The notes under the pieces are model-generated. The model did not search any database. It had not been told where the DNA came from and worked only from the letters and a program-made list of their open reading frames with translations. From the NCBI GenBank assembly GCA_030430515.1, contig JAUIKX010000188.1:1-6980 (forward strand): a stretch of DNA of 6,980 nucleotides. Direction: 5' to 3'. A program made the translations under genes and the position numbers. Positions within the stretch are counted from its first letter, which is position 1, and the number at the start of each line of letters is the position of its first letter. This DNA comes from Gammaproteobacteria bacterium (lineage in GTDB: Bacteria > Pseudomonadota > Gammaproteobacteria > Pseudomonadales > Azotimanducaceae). Positions 1-6,980 of the stretch are shown here, in pieces.

Positions 1-1
1 T

Positions 2-583
2 TCCCTGTTGCTGCTGGCCGGCCTGGCACTGATCTTCTACAGGCTGATGCTCGCGCAGCGGGGCGATTCCCCTGACATGCCCGAGGGCATCGCTGAAGAA
101 CTCGACGAACTGCCGGAACTGTCTACCAATACGGCCATGCTGTGGCTGATGGCGGGGCTCCTCGTACTTCTGGCCTCCGCGCAGCTGCTTGTATGGTCCG
201 CCTCCGAAATTGCCCGGCATCTCGGGGTCAGCGAAATGATCATCGGCCTGACCATCGTCGCCGTCGGCACCAGCCTGCCCGAGCTGGCGGCCACCGTGGG
301 CTCAGCGATCAAGGGCCATACGGACATCGCCATCGGCAACGTCGTGGGCTCGAACATACTCAACATACTCGCAGTTCTCTCCGTTCCAGGACTCGTCACC
401 GAAACCGTTCTGGAGCCGGTATCGCTCTGGCGGGACTGCGGCATGATGCTCGCACTGACCGTTGCACTTGCCCTGTTCGCCTACGGCATAAACTCCCGCG
501 CCGTCATTACCCGCTTTGAAGGTCTCGTGCTCCTGGCGGCCTGGATCGGTTATAACAGTCTGCTGATACAGCAGGTGCCTTGA
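2..583 (+). CDS. yrbG: K+-dependent Na+/Ca2+ exchanger family protein, C-terminal part (5' end outside window)
   Basis: Inner-membrane cation antiporter of the CaCA superfamily, predicted to exchange Ca2+ for Na+. The reading frame is open from base 2, so the start lies upstream; 193 residues remain of a family usually about 320 long. An acidic cytoplasmic loop (fragment residues about 20-42) is followed by hydrophobic segments at about 43-65, 75-100, 108-132, 142-163 and 170-190. The second alpha repeat is visible: GTSLPEL at 89-95 and GNVVGSN at 112-118, the ion-binding motifs of this family. The first alpha repeat must lie upstream. The TGA stop overlaps the kdsC ATG by one base (TGATG). 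In E. coli yrbG begins the same cluster but kdsD follows it; here kdsC follows directly. The family is certain; ion specificity is inferred from homology. Confidence 0.93.
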   Translation, partial: SLLLLAGLALIFYRLMLAQRGDSPDMPEGIAEELDELPELSTNTAMLWLMAGLLVLLASAQLLVWSASEIARHLGVSEMIIGLTIVAVGTSLPELAATVGSAIKGHTDIAIGNVVGSNILNILAVLSVPGLVTETVLEPVSLWRDCGMMLALTVALALFAYGINSRAVITRFEGLVLLAAWIGYNSLLIQQVP

Positions 584-1086
584 TGAGTTTTCCCGCGGAG
601 AAAGCCTCGACGATCACCGCCATCACCCTCGACGTGGACGGCGTACTGACAGACGGACGCATCACTTACACCGATGATGGCCGGGAGATCAAATCGTTCA
701 ACGTACAGGACGGTGCGGCCATCAAAATGCTGATGAATGCAGGGGTGAATATTGCACTGATCACCGGTCGCCGGTCTGCCATGGTCGAGCGCCGCGCTTC
801 CGAGCTCGGCATCGAGCACGTCTACCAGGGCAACGAGAAAAAGACCGCTGCCTTTCAGGACTTCCTCAGCCGGGTGAGCGGTGCGCCCGCGGAGACCATG
901 CACGTCGGCGATGATCTGCCGGATCTCGCGCTGTTCGAGCTCGCCCACCTCGGCATCAGCGTTCCCAACGGCCATCCGACCGTCAGATCAAGGGCGGATT
1001 GGGTTACGGAAACCAGCGGCGGCAACGGCGTAGTCCGGGAGCTGGCCGAGCGGCTTCTCAGAGCGCAGGGAAAGTGGCCTTACTGA
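583..1086 (+). CDS. kdsC: 3-deoxy-D-manno-octulosonate 8-phosphate phosphatase
   Basis: HAD-superfamily (type C0, capless) phosphatase. It hydrolyses KDO-8-phosphate to KDO and phosphate in the cytoplasm, the step before CMP-KDO formation for lipid A inner core. The protein has 167 residues, close to family size. HAD motif I is DVDGVLTDG at residues 17-25 (nucleophile Asp17, acid/base Asp19). Motif II is the Thr-Gly-Arg at 61-63, the motif III lysine is Lys86 or Lys87, and motif IV is GDDLPD at 109-114. ATG at 583 overlaps the upstream stop by one base. An in-frame TTG at 580 would add one residue and is less likely. The kdsD gene that normally precedes it is absent here. Its 3' end overlaps the lptC start. 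Confidence 0.96.
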   Translation: MSFPAEKASTITAITLDVDGVLTDGRITYTDDGREIKSFNVQDGAAIKMLMNAGVNIALITGRRSAMVERRASELGIEHVYQGNEKKTAAFQDFLSRVSGAPAETMHVGDDLPDLALFELAHLGISVPNGHPTVRSRADWVTETSGGNGVVRELAERLLRAQGKWPY

Positions 1087-1718
1087 AGCGCACCATCACA
1101 CTGGCCGGCCTTCTGGCGCTGGCTCTGGCGGCCTTCTTCCTGAGGCTCGACGAAAGCAGCGACGAGCAGGCTGCAGAGCCACAGACCCAGGAAACCGACG
1201 AAGACAAGCCGGATGCATTTCTGGCCGGCGCTCATGTCACGGAGTTTGCTGAAGATGGCAGCCGCAGCTACATTCTGAAGTCGGCCAGAATGGATCGTTT
1301 CGAAGAGGAAGCACTCACCACGCTGGCGGCACCGACACTCGCACTGCGAACCGCCGGCTCCCCGCCATGGGACGTCAGCGCAGACCGGGGGACCATCCAG
1401 CGGGCGGCAGACACTGGACAGGAACTGGTCGAGCTCAATGACAACGTCGTGCTCGAACGGCTGCACCCGCAAACCAGCGCCCCTATGGTCACCATCCGCT
1501 CCAGCACATTGAAGATTCACCCCGCTCGCGAATACGCCGAGACAGACCAGGATGTTATTATCGATTCCACGGTCGGCCGGACTCTGGCCGCCGGAATGAA
1601 AGGGGATCTGCAGAACGGTTTACTGAACCTTTCGTCAGATCAGTCGCAACCCGTGCACACCATCGTCCTGCCTCAGCAATTCAAAAAGCGGCAGGAAACG
1701 GCAGAGAGCGAAGGCTGA
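1074..1718 (+). CDS. lptC: LPS export system protein LptC
   Basis: Bitopic inner-membrane protein that takes LPS from the LptB2FG transporter and hands it to LptA. From the GTG at 1074 it has 214 residues (E. coli LptC is about 190). A basic stub and one hydrophobic helix (residues 7-25) are followed by an acidic linker (26-47), then a periplasmic beta-jellyroll domain. Family marks include the Pro-Trp at the centre of the domain and a Gly-Met-Lys-Gly-Asp motif in the C-terminal third. The start is uncertain. GTG at 1074 lies 3 bases after AGGG (1067-1070). An in-frame CTG at 1083 overlaps the kdsC TGA as CTGA and would give 211 residues. A 40-base gap precedes lptA. Identity rests on fold-level pattern and position; Lpt neighbours make it nearly certain. 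Confidence 0.93.
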   Translation: MALLKRTITLAGLLALALAAFFLRLDESSDEQAAEPQTQETDEDKPDAFLAGAHVTEFAEDGSRSYILKSARMDRFEEEALTTLAAPTLALRTAGSPPWDVSADRGTIQRAADTGQELVELNDNVVLERLHPQTSAPMVTIRSSTLKIHPAREYAETDQDVIIDSTVGRTLAAGMKGDLQNGLLNLSSDQSQPVHTIVLPQQFKKRQETAESEG

Positions 1719-1758
1719 GCCGGAACCGGCACGCACGATTCAGGATTAAATTGCCGTT

Positions 1759-2255
1759 GTGGCACATGTCGTAAGAACACTGTTGGTGGTAATGCTGCTT
1801 CTCTGCTCGAGTACGGGTGTTCATGCACTCCAGGACGACGCCGAGAAGCCCATTCACATCACCGGCAACGCCGCACAGATCGATCAGATGCGCCAGACTC
1901 TGGTCTACCGTGGCAATGTGCGCATCGACCAGGGCAGTCTCCGGGTCGTGGCTGATGAGATGACGGTAGAGTACGAAAATGAGCGGGTGGTAAAGATCGT
2001 TGCCCGCGGACAACCCGCCCGCTACCAGCAGGCACTGGCCGCTGATCAGGGACATGTGCGCGCCAATGCGAGCGTGATCGTCTACCACACTCAGGACGAG
2101 GCGCTTGACCTTCAGGGTGACGCGCGGCTGCTGCAGCACGGCAACGAGCTCACCGGAGAACACATCCGCTACGATATCGTGCAGGGCAAGGTAGACGCGA
2201 AAGCCGACGATGAAGGTCCGGTACGGATGATTCTACAGCCGGCACGCGTATTCCC

Positions 2256-2259
<4 letters not shown>
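1759..2259 (+). CDS. lptA: LPS transport periplasmic protein LptA
   Basis: Periplasmic OstA-like protein that polymerises into the bridge carrying LPS from LptC to LptD. It has 166 residues. The N-terminus is a Sec signal peptide: one Arg, a hydrophobic core at residues 8-15, and a likely cleavage after Val-His-Ala at 21-23. The mature part is a run of short beta strands typical of LptA (Gly-Asn at 35-36 onward, with a second series around residues 95-150). GTG at 1759 is the only standard start upstream of the signal peptide; an in-frame TAA lies at 1747-1749. AGGA (1742-1745) is 13 bases away, which is long. An ATT codon at 1750 would be better spaced but is a very rare start. The stop overlaps the lptB start (TTGA). 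Confidence 0.94.
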
Positions 2260-2977
<718 letters not shown>

Positions 2978-2981
<4 letters not shown>

Positions 2982-4429
2982 AGCAGTCTCTGACCCTGAA
3001 GCTCGGCCAGCAGCTCACCATGACACCGCAGCTGCAGCAGGCCATCAAATTGCTGCAGCTGTCCGCACTGGACCTCGAGCAGGAAATCCAGGACCGGATC
3101 ACAGACAACCCGATGCTGGAGCTGGACGAAGAAGATCGATCCAGCGTTGAACCTGCCAAGAAGAAAGACGAGAGCGAAGCCCCCGTCGACGCCGAGCGCG
3201 AACAGATTCCAGACGACCTTCCCGTGGACAGCCAATGGGACGAGGTTTACACCGGCATGGGCGCCAGCAGTCCCGCGTCCGGCTCGGCATCTGACGATTG
3301 GGATCCCGACAGCCGGACCACCTACGAAGAAAGCCTCGCCGATCATCTGCTGTGGCAGCTGAACATGTCGAACTTCTCGGCAACAGATCATGCCATCGCC
3401 ACCACGCTGATCGATTCCATCGACGCTGACGGCATGCTCACTACCGACCTCGATGAGGTGGCTGCACAGTTCGCCGAAGAGGACCCGGACACCGGCATCG
3501 AAGAAGTGCTGATGGTGCTGCACCGGATCCAGCATTTCGACCCGATCGGCGTCGGCTCCCGGACGCTCGCCGAGAGTCTGACGCTGCAGCTGGCCGCGCT
3601 GCCTGCCGAAACCCCGCTGCGCGACGAAGCCATCGACGTGGTCACCAACCATCTCGACATGCTCGCGGCGCACGACTACACAGGGCTTGCACGCGCTACA
3701 CGACTTTCCACCGAGGCGCTGACCAGCATCGTCGCGCTGATCCAGACCCTGAACCCAAGACCGGGATCGGCCATTGGCGGACCGCCTCCGGAATATGTCG
3801 TACCGGAAGTCATGGTTCGCAAAGAGGTGAAAAACGGTACCGCCAGATGGGTGGTGGAACTCAATGGCGATGCGGTACCCAAAGTTCGTCTCAACCAGCA
3901 GTACGCAGCACTGGCCAAAGACATCAAGAGCGGCAAAGACTCGGAGTATCTCCGCGACACGCTCGCTGAGGCCCGCTGGTTCCTCAAAAGTCTGCAGAGC
4001 CGCAATGAGACCCTTCTCAAAGTGGCAACCGAAATCGTTCAGGTGCAGAGAGGGTTTCTGGAATACGGTGAGGAGGCCATGAAGCCGCTCGTGCTGGCCG
4101 ATATCGCAGAAGCCGTCGACATGCACGAGTCGACGATTTCACGGGTGACCAGCAGAAAGTACATGCACACACCCAGAGGCGTGTTCGAGCTGAAGTATTT
4201 CTTTTCGAGCCACGTGGGCACCAATACCGGTGGCGAAGTATCCAGCACCGCCATCCGCGCGCTGATCAAAAAGCTGACCCAGGAGGAAGACCCGAAAAAA
4301 CCATTGAGCGACAGCAAGCTGGCCGCAATACTGGCAGAACAGAACATCAAAGTTGCCAGGCGGACAGTGGCGAAATACCGCGAATCCATGAACATACCGC
4401 CGTCTAACGAACGGAAACGGCTGGTGTGA
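2978..4429 (+). CDS. rpoN: RNA polymerase sigma-54 factor
   Basis: Alternative sigma factor that recognises -24/-12 promoters and needs AAA+ activators. It has 483 residues from a CTG start at 2978. Region I (residues 1 to about 50) is glutamine- and leucine-rich and binds activators; from the CTG it reads MKQSLTLKLGQQLTMTPQLQ, as in the family. Region II (about 52-115) is acidic. Region III holds the core-binding domain and a helix-turn-helix near 375-395, and the RpoN box ARRTVAKYRE sits at 460-469. The first ATG (3020) would remove 14 conserved residues, so CTG is preferred; it overlaps the lptB stop as CTGA. Neighbouring ptsN, rapZ and npr are classic companions. Identity is certain; the start is strong but inferred. 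Confidence 0.97.
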
Positions 4430-4435
4430 AAAGAT

Positions 4436-4477
4436 CTGCAGACCTGCCCCCCCTACGAACGGTGGCAACGTTTGCAG
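4436..4477 (+). other. Predicted RNA hairpin in the rpoN-hpf gap
   Basis: The 73-base gap holds an imperfect inverted repeat. Bases 4436-4443 (CTGCAGAC) pair with 4470-4477 (GTTTGCAG), eight pairs including one G-U. After a small 1x2 internal loop, 4445-4448 (TGCC) pairs with 4464-4467 (GGCA). The loop has about 15 bases. No T-run follows, so it is not a typical intrinsic terminator. It ends 14 bases before the hpf ribosome binding site (GGGAG, 4492-4496). A processing or stability element is possible, but its role is unknown. Confidence 0.5.
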
Positions 4478-4502
4478 AACCCACAAAGTACGGGAGTAAA
4501 GT

Positions 4503-4802
4503 ATGCAGCTGAGCATCACAGGACACCACATCGACGTCACCGAGCCCCTCAAAGCCTACGTCAGCGACAAGCTCGACAAGCTCGACCGCCATTCCGATCA
4601 GATCACCAACGTCCATGTGGTGCTGACCGTCGAGAAGCTCGAGCAGAAAGCGGAAGCCACGGTGCACATCAGCGGTGGTGAGCTGTTCGCGGACGCAACA
4701 ACCGACGACATGTATGCCGCGATCGACGCGCTGACCGACAAACTCGACCGGCAACTCATCAAACACAAAGAGAAAAACATCGCCCGACACCACCGGGGTT
4801 AG
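4503..4802 (+). CDS. hpf: Ribosome hibernation promoting factor, short form
   Basis: Cytoplasmic protein that binds the 30S decoding region and, with RMF in enterics, drives formation of inactive 100S ribosomes in stationary phase. The 99 residues form only the N-terminal beta-alpha-beta domain; there is no dimerisation domain as in long HPF. Family marks are the MQL-ITG N-terminus, VEKLEQKAEAT in the central strand, and the C-terminal block with Ser-Gly-Gly-Glu, DDMYAAID and KLDRQLIKHK. ATG at 4503 has GGGAG six bases upstream. Position between rpoN and ptsN is the standard one. ptsN follows after 14 bases. A YfiA-type paralogue is the only real alternative; gene position favours HPF. Confidence 0.96.
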   Translation: MQLSITGHHIDVTEPLKAYVSDKLDKLDRHSDQITNVHVVLTVEKLEQKAEATVHISGGELFADATTDDMYAAIDALTDKLDRQLIKHKEKNIARHHRG

Positions 4803-4816
4803 AAAGCAGAACACGA

Positions 4817-5281
4817 ATGGGATTGCTGGCGACCATACTCAACGAAGAATGCACCGCCGTGGATGTCGGCGCGCAAAGCCGTAAGCGAACGCTCGAGTGG
4901 GTCAGCGAGCGGGTTGCGGAGGAGCACGAAAGTCTGAGCGCCGACGAAATCTTCGAGGCGCTGCAGGCCCGGGAGCGGCTCGGCAGCACCGCGCTGGGTG
5001 ACGGCGTCGCCATCCCTCACTGCCGCACCGGCTGCAACGACATCATTGCCGTGTTTCTTCGGCTGGAGACCCCCGTGGACTTCGATGCACCGGATAACGA
5101 GAGCGTCGATCTGGTCTTCGCTCTCATCGTCCCCGAAGAAGAGACCCGGCGTCACCTGACCGTGCTCGCACAGCTTTCTGAAGTATTCAGCGAACCCGCA
5201 AATCTCAAGTCGCTCAGAGCGGCGCCTGACGCAGCCGCTCTTCGCGAAACGCTGCTCGAGTCGGCGCCAGAGGAGTCTTGA
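4817..5281 (+). CDS. ptsN: PTS IIA-like nitrogen regulatory protein (EIIA-Ntr)
   Basis: Terminal phosphoacceptor of the PTS-Ntr chain (PtsP to NPr to PtsN). It has no sugar permease partner; in E. coli the protein controls K+ transport and sensor kinases. At 154 residues it has family length, with a single EIIA type-2 (fructose/mannitol) domain. The phosphorylation site is His68 in the GVAIPHCR motif (63-70). A second conserved His is at 113 (TRRHL), followed by the LAQLSEVF helix. ATG at 4817 has only a weak purine-rich stretch upstream, so translation may depend on coupling with hpf. Its last codons carry the rapZ ribosome binding site. The donor npr lies two genes downstream; ptsP is not in the window. 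Confidence 0.97.
   Translation: MGLLATILNEECTAVDVGAQSRKRTLEWVSERVAEEHESLSADEIFEALQARERLGSTALGDGVAIPHCRTGCNDIIAVFLRLETPVDFDAPDNESVDLVFALIVPEEETRRHLTVLAQLSEVFSEPANLKSLRAAPDAAALRETLLESAPEES
5270..5275 (+). promoter_or_regulatory. Ribosome binding site for rapZ CTG start
   Basis: GAGGAG near the end of ptsN ends 7 bases before the CTG at 5283. No ATG, GTG or TTG in the rapZ frame lies nearby at suitable spacing. This strong Shine-Dalgarno sequence therefore supports the CTG start. Confidence 0.75.
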
Positions 5282-5282
5282 C

Positions 5283-6155
5283 CTGAAGCTGGTCATCATC
5301 AGTGGCCGATCCGGATCGGGCAAGAGCACCGTTCTGCGGGCCCTGGAAGACGCCGGCTACAACTGCATCGACAACTTTCCCGTAAACCTGCTGCAGTCTC
5401 TGGTGCACAACGCACTTCGCGACCCAGCGCAGAAAGACGACGCGGTGGCTGTCTGCATCGACGCGCGCGGGCGCGAGCTGGAGCGCTTTCCGGAAATTCT
5501 GCTGTCGCTCGACCGCATGGACGTGGACTGCCAGCTGGTCTTCCTGGACGCGCTGAGCCCGACCCTCGTCAAGCGCTTCAGCGAAACACGCAGGCGACAC
5601 CCACTGACCAGTGCCGACCGAGATCTGCGCCAGGCCATCGATGCCGAGTCTGCGCTGCTCGAAAGCATTGCCGATCTTGCCGACCTGACCGTGGACACCA
5701 CGCGCCTCGAGGCAGCCGAACTGACGGGGCTGATACGCGACCGCCTGGCCGCAAACGATGCGAACCGGCTATCGCTGCTGTTCCGCTCTTTCGGCTTCAA
5801 GCATGGCGTGCCGGTAGATGCAGACTACGTGTTCGATGTGCGCTGCCTGCCAAACCCTCACTGGGTGGACGAGCTGAGGCCCCTCACGGGCCTGGATTCG
5901 GCTGTAAAGGACTACCTCGGGCAGCAACCGCTCGTGCAGAAGATGTTCGACGACATCTCCGGCTTCCTCGAGGACTGGCTGCCGCACTTCGAAGAGAACA
6001 ACCGCATGTACATGACCATCGCCGTCGGTTGCACCGGCGGGCAGCACCGCAGCGTGTACCTGTCGGAGCGCCTGGGCAGTCAGTTCAGCGACCACCACCT
6101 GAAAGATCGCTGGAACGTCCTGGTCAGGCACCGGGAGCTTGCGCACAACCCGTGA
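5283..6155 (+). CDS. rapZ: RNase adapter protein RapZ
   Basis: In E. coli RapZ binds the small RNAs GlmY and GlmZ, directs RNase E to GlmZ and so tunes GlmS and glucosamine-6-phosphate supply; it also senses that metabolite. From CTG at 5283 it has 290 residues (E. coli 284). The N-terminal P-loop domain has GRSGSGKS at 8-15. The C-terminal half carries SFGFKHG, DVRCLPNPHW, TGLD and GCTGGQHRS (249-257), the conserved ligand and RNA-binding block. The CTG start reproduces the family N-terminus (M-K-L-V-I-I-S-G). The next in-frame ATG, at 5403, would delete the P-loop. It starts one base after the ptsN stop. Whether GlmZ-like RNAs exist in this organism cannot be seen here. Confidence 0.96.
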   Translation: MKLVIISGRSGSGKSTVLRALEDAGYNCIDNFPVNLLQSLVHNALRDPAQKDDAVAVCIDARGRELERFPEILLSLDRMDVDCQLVFLDALSPTLVKRFSETRRRHPLTSADRDLRQAIDAESALLESIADLADLTVDTTRLEAAELTGLIRDRLAANDANRLSLLFRSFGFKHGVPVDADYVFDVRCLPNPHWVDELRPLTGLDSAVKDYLGQQPLVQKMFDDISGFLEDWLPHFEENNRMYMTIAVGCTGGQHRSVYLSERLGSQFSDHHLKDRWNVLVRHRELAHNP

Positions 6156-6163
6156 CGCGTCTG

Positions 6164-6199
6164 CCAGGTATACTCGCCAGCGGCGAATGACCAACCTGG
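6164..6199 (+). other. Predicted nested RNA hairpin in the rapZ-npr gap
   Basis: The 75-base gap holds two nested inverted repeats. The outer arms are CCAGGT (6164-6169) and ACCTGG (6194-6199), a perfect six-pair stem. Inside it lies TCGCC (6174-6178) with GGCGA (6182-6186), a five-pair stem with a three-base loop. No T-run follows, so it is not a canonical terminator. It lies 31 bases before the npr start. Its role is unknown. Confidence 0.45.
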
Positions 6200-6230
6200 A
6201 CCACAAACCTGAAGAAGGGCCTGGCCGGAA

Positions 6231-6500
6231 ATGCGCGAGGAAAACATACAGATCATCAATAAGCTGGGCTTGCACGCCAGAGCCGCAGCCAAGCTCGTGG
6301 AAGCCGCGAAAGCCTTTGAAAGCCGCATCGAGCTGGCAAAGGGTAATCAGCGGGCCGATGCCAAGCGCATCATGAACGTGCTGATGCTGGAAGCGCCGGT
6401 CGGCAGCGAGTTGAACCTGATCGTCGAGGGCGGAGACGAAGACGCGGCCTTCGAGGCTGTCAAAGCTTTGTTTGCAGACCGGTTTGGCGAGGGTGAGTAA
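6231..6500 (+). CDS. npr: Phosphocarrier protein NPr (HPr-like, PTS-Ntr)
   Basis: Small cytoplasmic phosphocarrier (also called ptsO) that relays phosphate from PtsP to PtsN. It has 89 residues, the usual HPr-fold length. The active-site block GLHARAAAKL covers residues 13-22, with His15 as phosphorylation site and Arg17 beside it. The region matching the HPr Ser46 loop reads Asp-Ala-Lys-Arg-Ile, without a clear HPr-kinase site, as in NPr proteins. The C-terminus has the expected amphipathic helix (AAFEAVKALF). ATG at 6231 is chosen because it starts just before the first strand; a purine run GAAGAAGGG at 6211-6219 lies about 11 bases upstream, longer than ideal. The stop TAA directly abuts the mgtE GTG. 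Confidence 0.95.
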   Translation: MREENIQIINKLGLHARAAAKLVEAAKAFESRIELAKGNQRADAKRIMNVLMLEAPVGSELNLIVEGGDEDAAFEAVKALFADRFGEGE

Positions 6501-6980
6501 GTGCCGGAGACCACGGAGCAACTCAGCGAGGTATTCCGCGAAAGCCACCTGAACACGCCCGCTGAAGCACGGGTACTGCTGGCATCGCTCAGACCCCCTG
6601 AAATCGCCGTGCTGCTGGAATCCAGCCCACCGAAGCTCCGGCGGGTGATCTGGGAGCTGGTCGACGAAGAATCTTCCAATCAGGTTCTGCAGCACCTTCA
6701 CGAGGATGTGCTGGGCGAAATCCTCTCTTCCATGAACACCGAACAGCTCATCGCCGCTGCCGACGAGCTGGACACCGACGATTTCGCCGACCTGTTGCAG
6801 ATGCTGCCACAGGCTATCACCCAGCGTGTTCTCGATGCGTTGGACCAGAGCAACCGCGCCCGCCTGGAAGCCGTTCTGTCGTATCCGGAGGATACCGCCG
6901 GTGGCATGATGAATACCGATACCATCACCGTGCGTCCGCGTCACACGGCTGAGCTGGTACTGCGGTATCTACGGCTGCGC
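6501..6980 (+). CDS. mgtE: Magnesium transporter MgtE, N-terminal part (3' end outside window)
   Basis: MgtE is a homodimeric inner-membrane Mg2+ channel gated by its cytoplasmic domains. The window holds the first 160 residues of about 450, with no stop before the end. Residues 5-125 form the helical MgtE N domain, rich in Leu and acidic residues. YPEDTAGGMM at 128-137 is the hallmark that opens the first CBS domain. The remaining CBS pair and the five-helix pore lie downstream. GTG at 6501 abuts the npr stop with no spacer; AGGG at 6490-6493 is seven bases upstream, so coupling with npr is likely. The N domain is less conserved than the CBS motif, but together they make the assignment firm. 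Confidence 0.94.
   Translation, partial: MPETTEQLSEVFRESHLNTPAEARVLLASLRPPEIAVLLESSPPKLRRVIWELVDEESSNQVLQHLHEDVLGEILSSMNTEQLIAAADELDTDDFADLLQMLPQAITQRVLDALDQSNRARLEAVLSYPEDTAGGMMNTDTITVRPRHTAELVLRYLRLR

Noticed and set aside
1760..1776. TGGCAC at the lptA start, resembling a sigma-54 -24 box
   Set aside because: No GC-type -12 element follows at the right distance.
1792..1806. Cysteine at LptA residue 16 as a lipoprotein site
   Set aside because: The preceding residues are Leu-Leu-Leu, which do not fit a lipobox; a Val-His-Ala signal peptidase I site follows.
4463..4477. Sigma-54-like sequence TGGCA...TTGCA upstream of hpf
   Set aside because: The GG and GC dinucleotides are separated by 8 bases rather than the required 10, and the same bases form the 3' arm of the hairpin.
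6169..6174. TATACT as a -10 box for npr
   Set aside because: No acceptable -35 at 16-18 bases and no extended -10 TG; it lies in the internal loop of the nested hairpin.
6139..6375. Plus-strand open frame overlapping the end of rapZ and npr
   Set aside because: It is out of frame with both recognised genes and shows no family pattern; its ATG at 6187 has no convincing ribosome binding site.
5769..6944. Long minus-strand open frame opposite rapZ, npr and mgtE (391 codons)
   Set aside because: It runs across three well-supported genes and their gaps, with His- and Gln-rich translation typical of an antisense shadow.

Overview
The window is an uninterrupted run of eleven genes on the plus strand. 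It reads as the conserved gammaproteobacterial rpoN neighbourhood, joining lipopolysaccharide (LPS) synthesis and export to the nitrogen-related phosphotransferase system (PTS-Ntr). The order is a K+-dependent Na+/Ca2+ exchanger (yrbG-like, 5' end missing), kdsC, lptC, lptA, lptB, rpoN, hpf, ptsN, rapZ, npr (ptsO) and mgtE (3' end missing). The gene order and the close match of LptB, RpoN, RapZ and HPF to the Escherichia coli families point to a gammaproteobacterium. The DNA is GC-rich. Having mgtE after ptsO fits a non-enteric lineage, but I cannot name the genus.

Region 1 (about 1-2981) is the envelope block. The tail of an inner-membrane cation exchanger is followed by KdsC, which makes free KDO, and then by three parts of the LPS export machine: LptC (membrane-anchored bridge), LptA (periplasmic bridge) and LptB (ATPase). 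The usual kdsD gene (arabinose-5-phosphate isomerase) is absent from its expected place between yrbG and kdsC.

Region 2 (about 2978-6500) is the regulatory block. It holds sigma-54, the short ribosome hibernation factor HPF, PtsN (EIIA-Ntr), RapZ and NPr. NPr normally passes phosphate to PtsN. RapZ is an RNA-binding regulator of amino-sugar supply in enterics. Region 3 (6501 to the end) is the N-terminal part of an MgtE Mg2+ channel, starting directly after the npr stop codon.

Genes are packed tightly. Overlaps of 1-4 bases or very short gaps suggest one transcript with translational coupling. Only two gaps exceed 60 bases (rpoN-hpf and rapZ-npr), and each holds a predictable RNA hairpin. 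The most notable feature is start-codon use. rpoN and rapZ are best explained by CTG starts, each with a well-spaced Shine-Dalgarno sequence and an exact match to the family N-terminus. lptB uses TTG, lptA and mgtE use GTG, and lptC uses GTG or CTG. I saw no mobile element, CRISPR array, tRNA, rRNA, intrinsic terminator or broken gene, and no stretch over 100 bases without a gene. Nothing here looks like a new defence or biosynthetic system; the window is mostly a well-known operon with unusual details.
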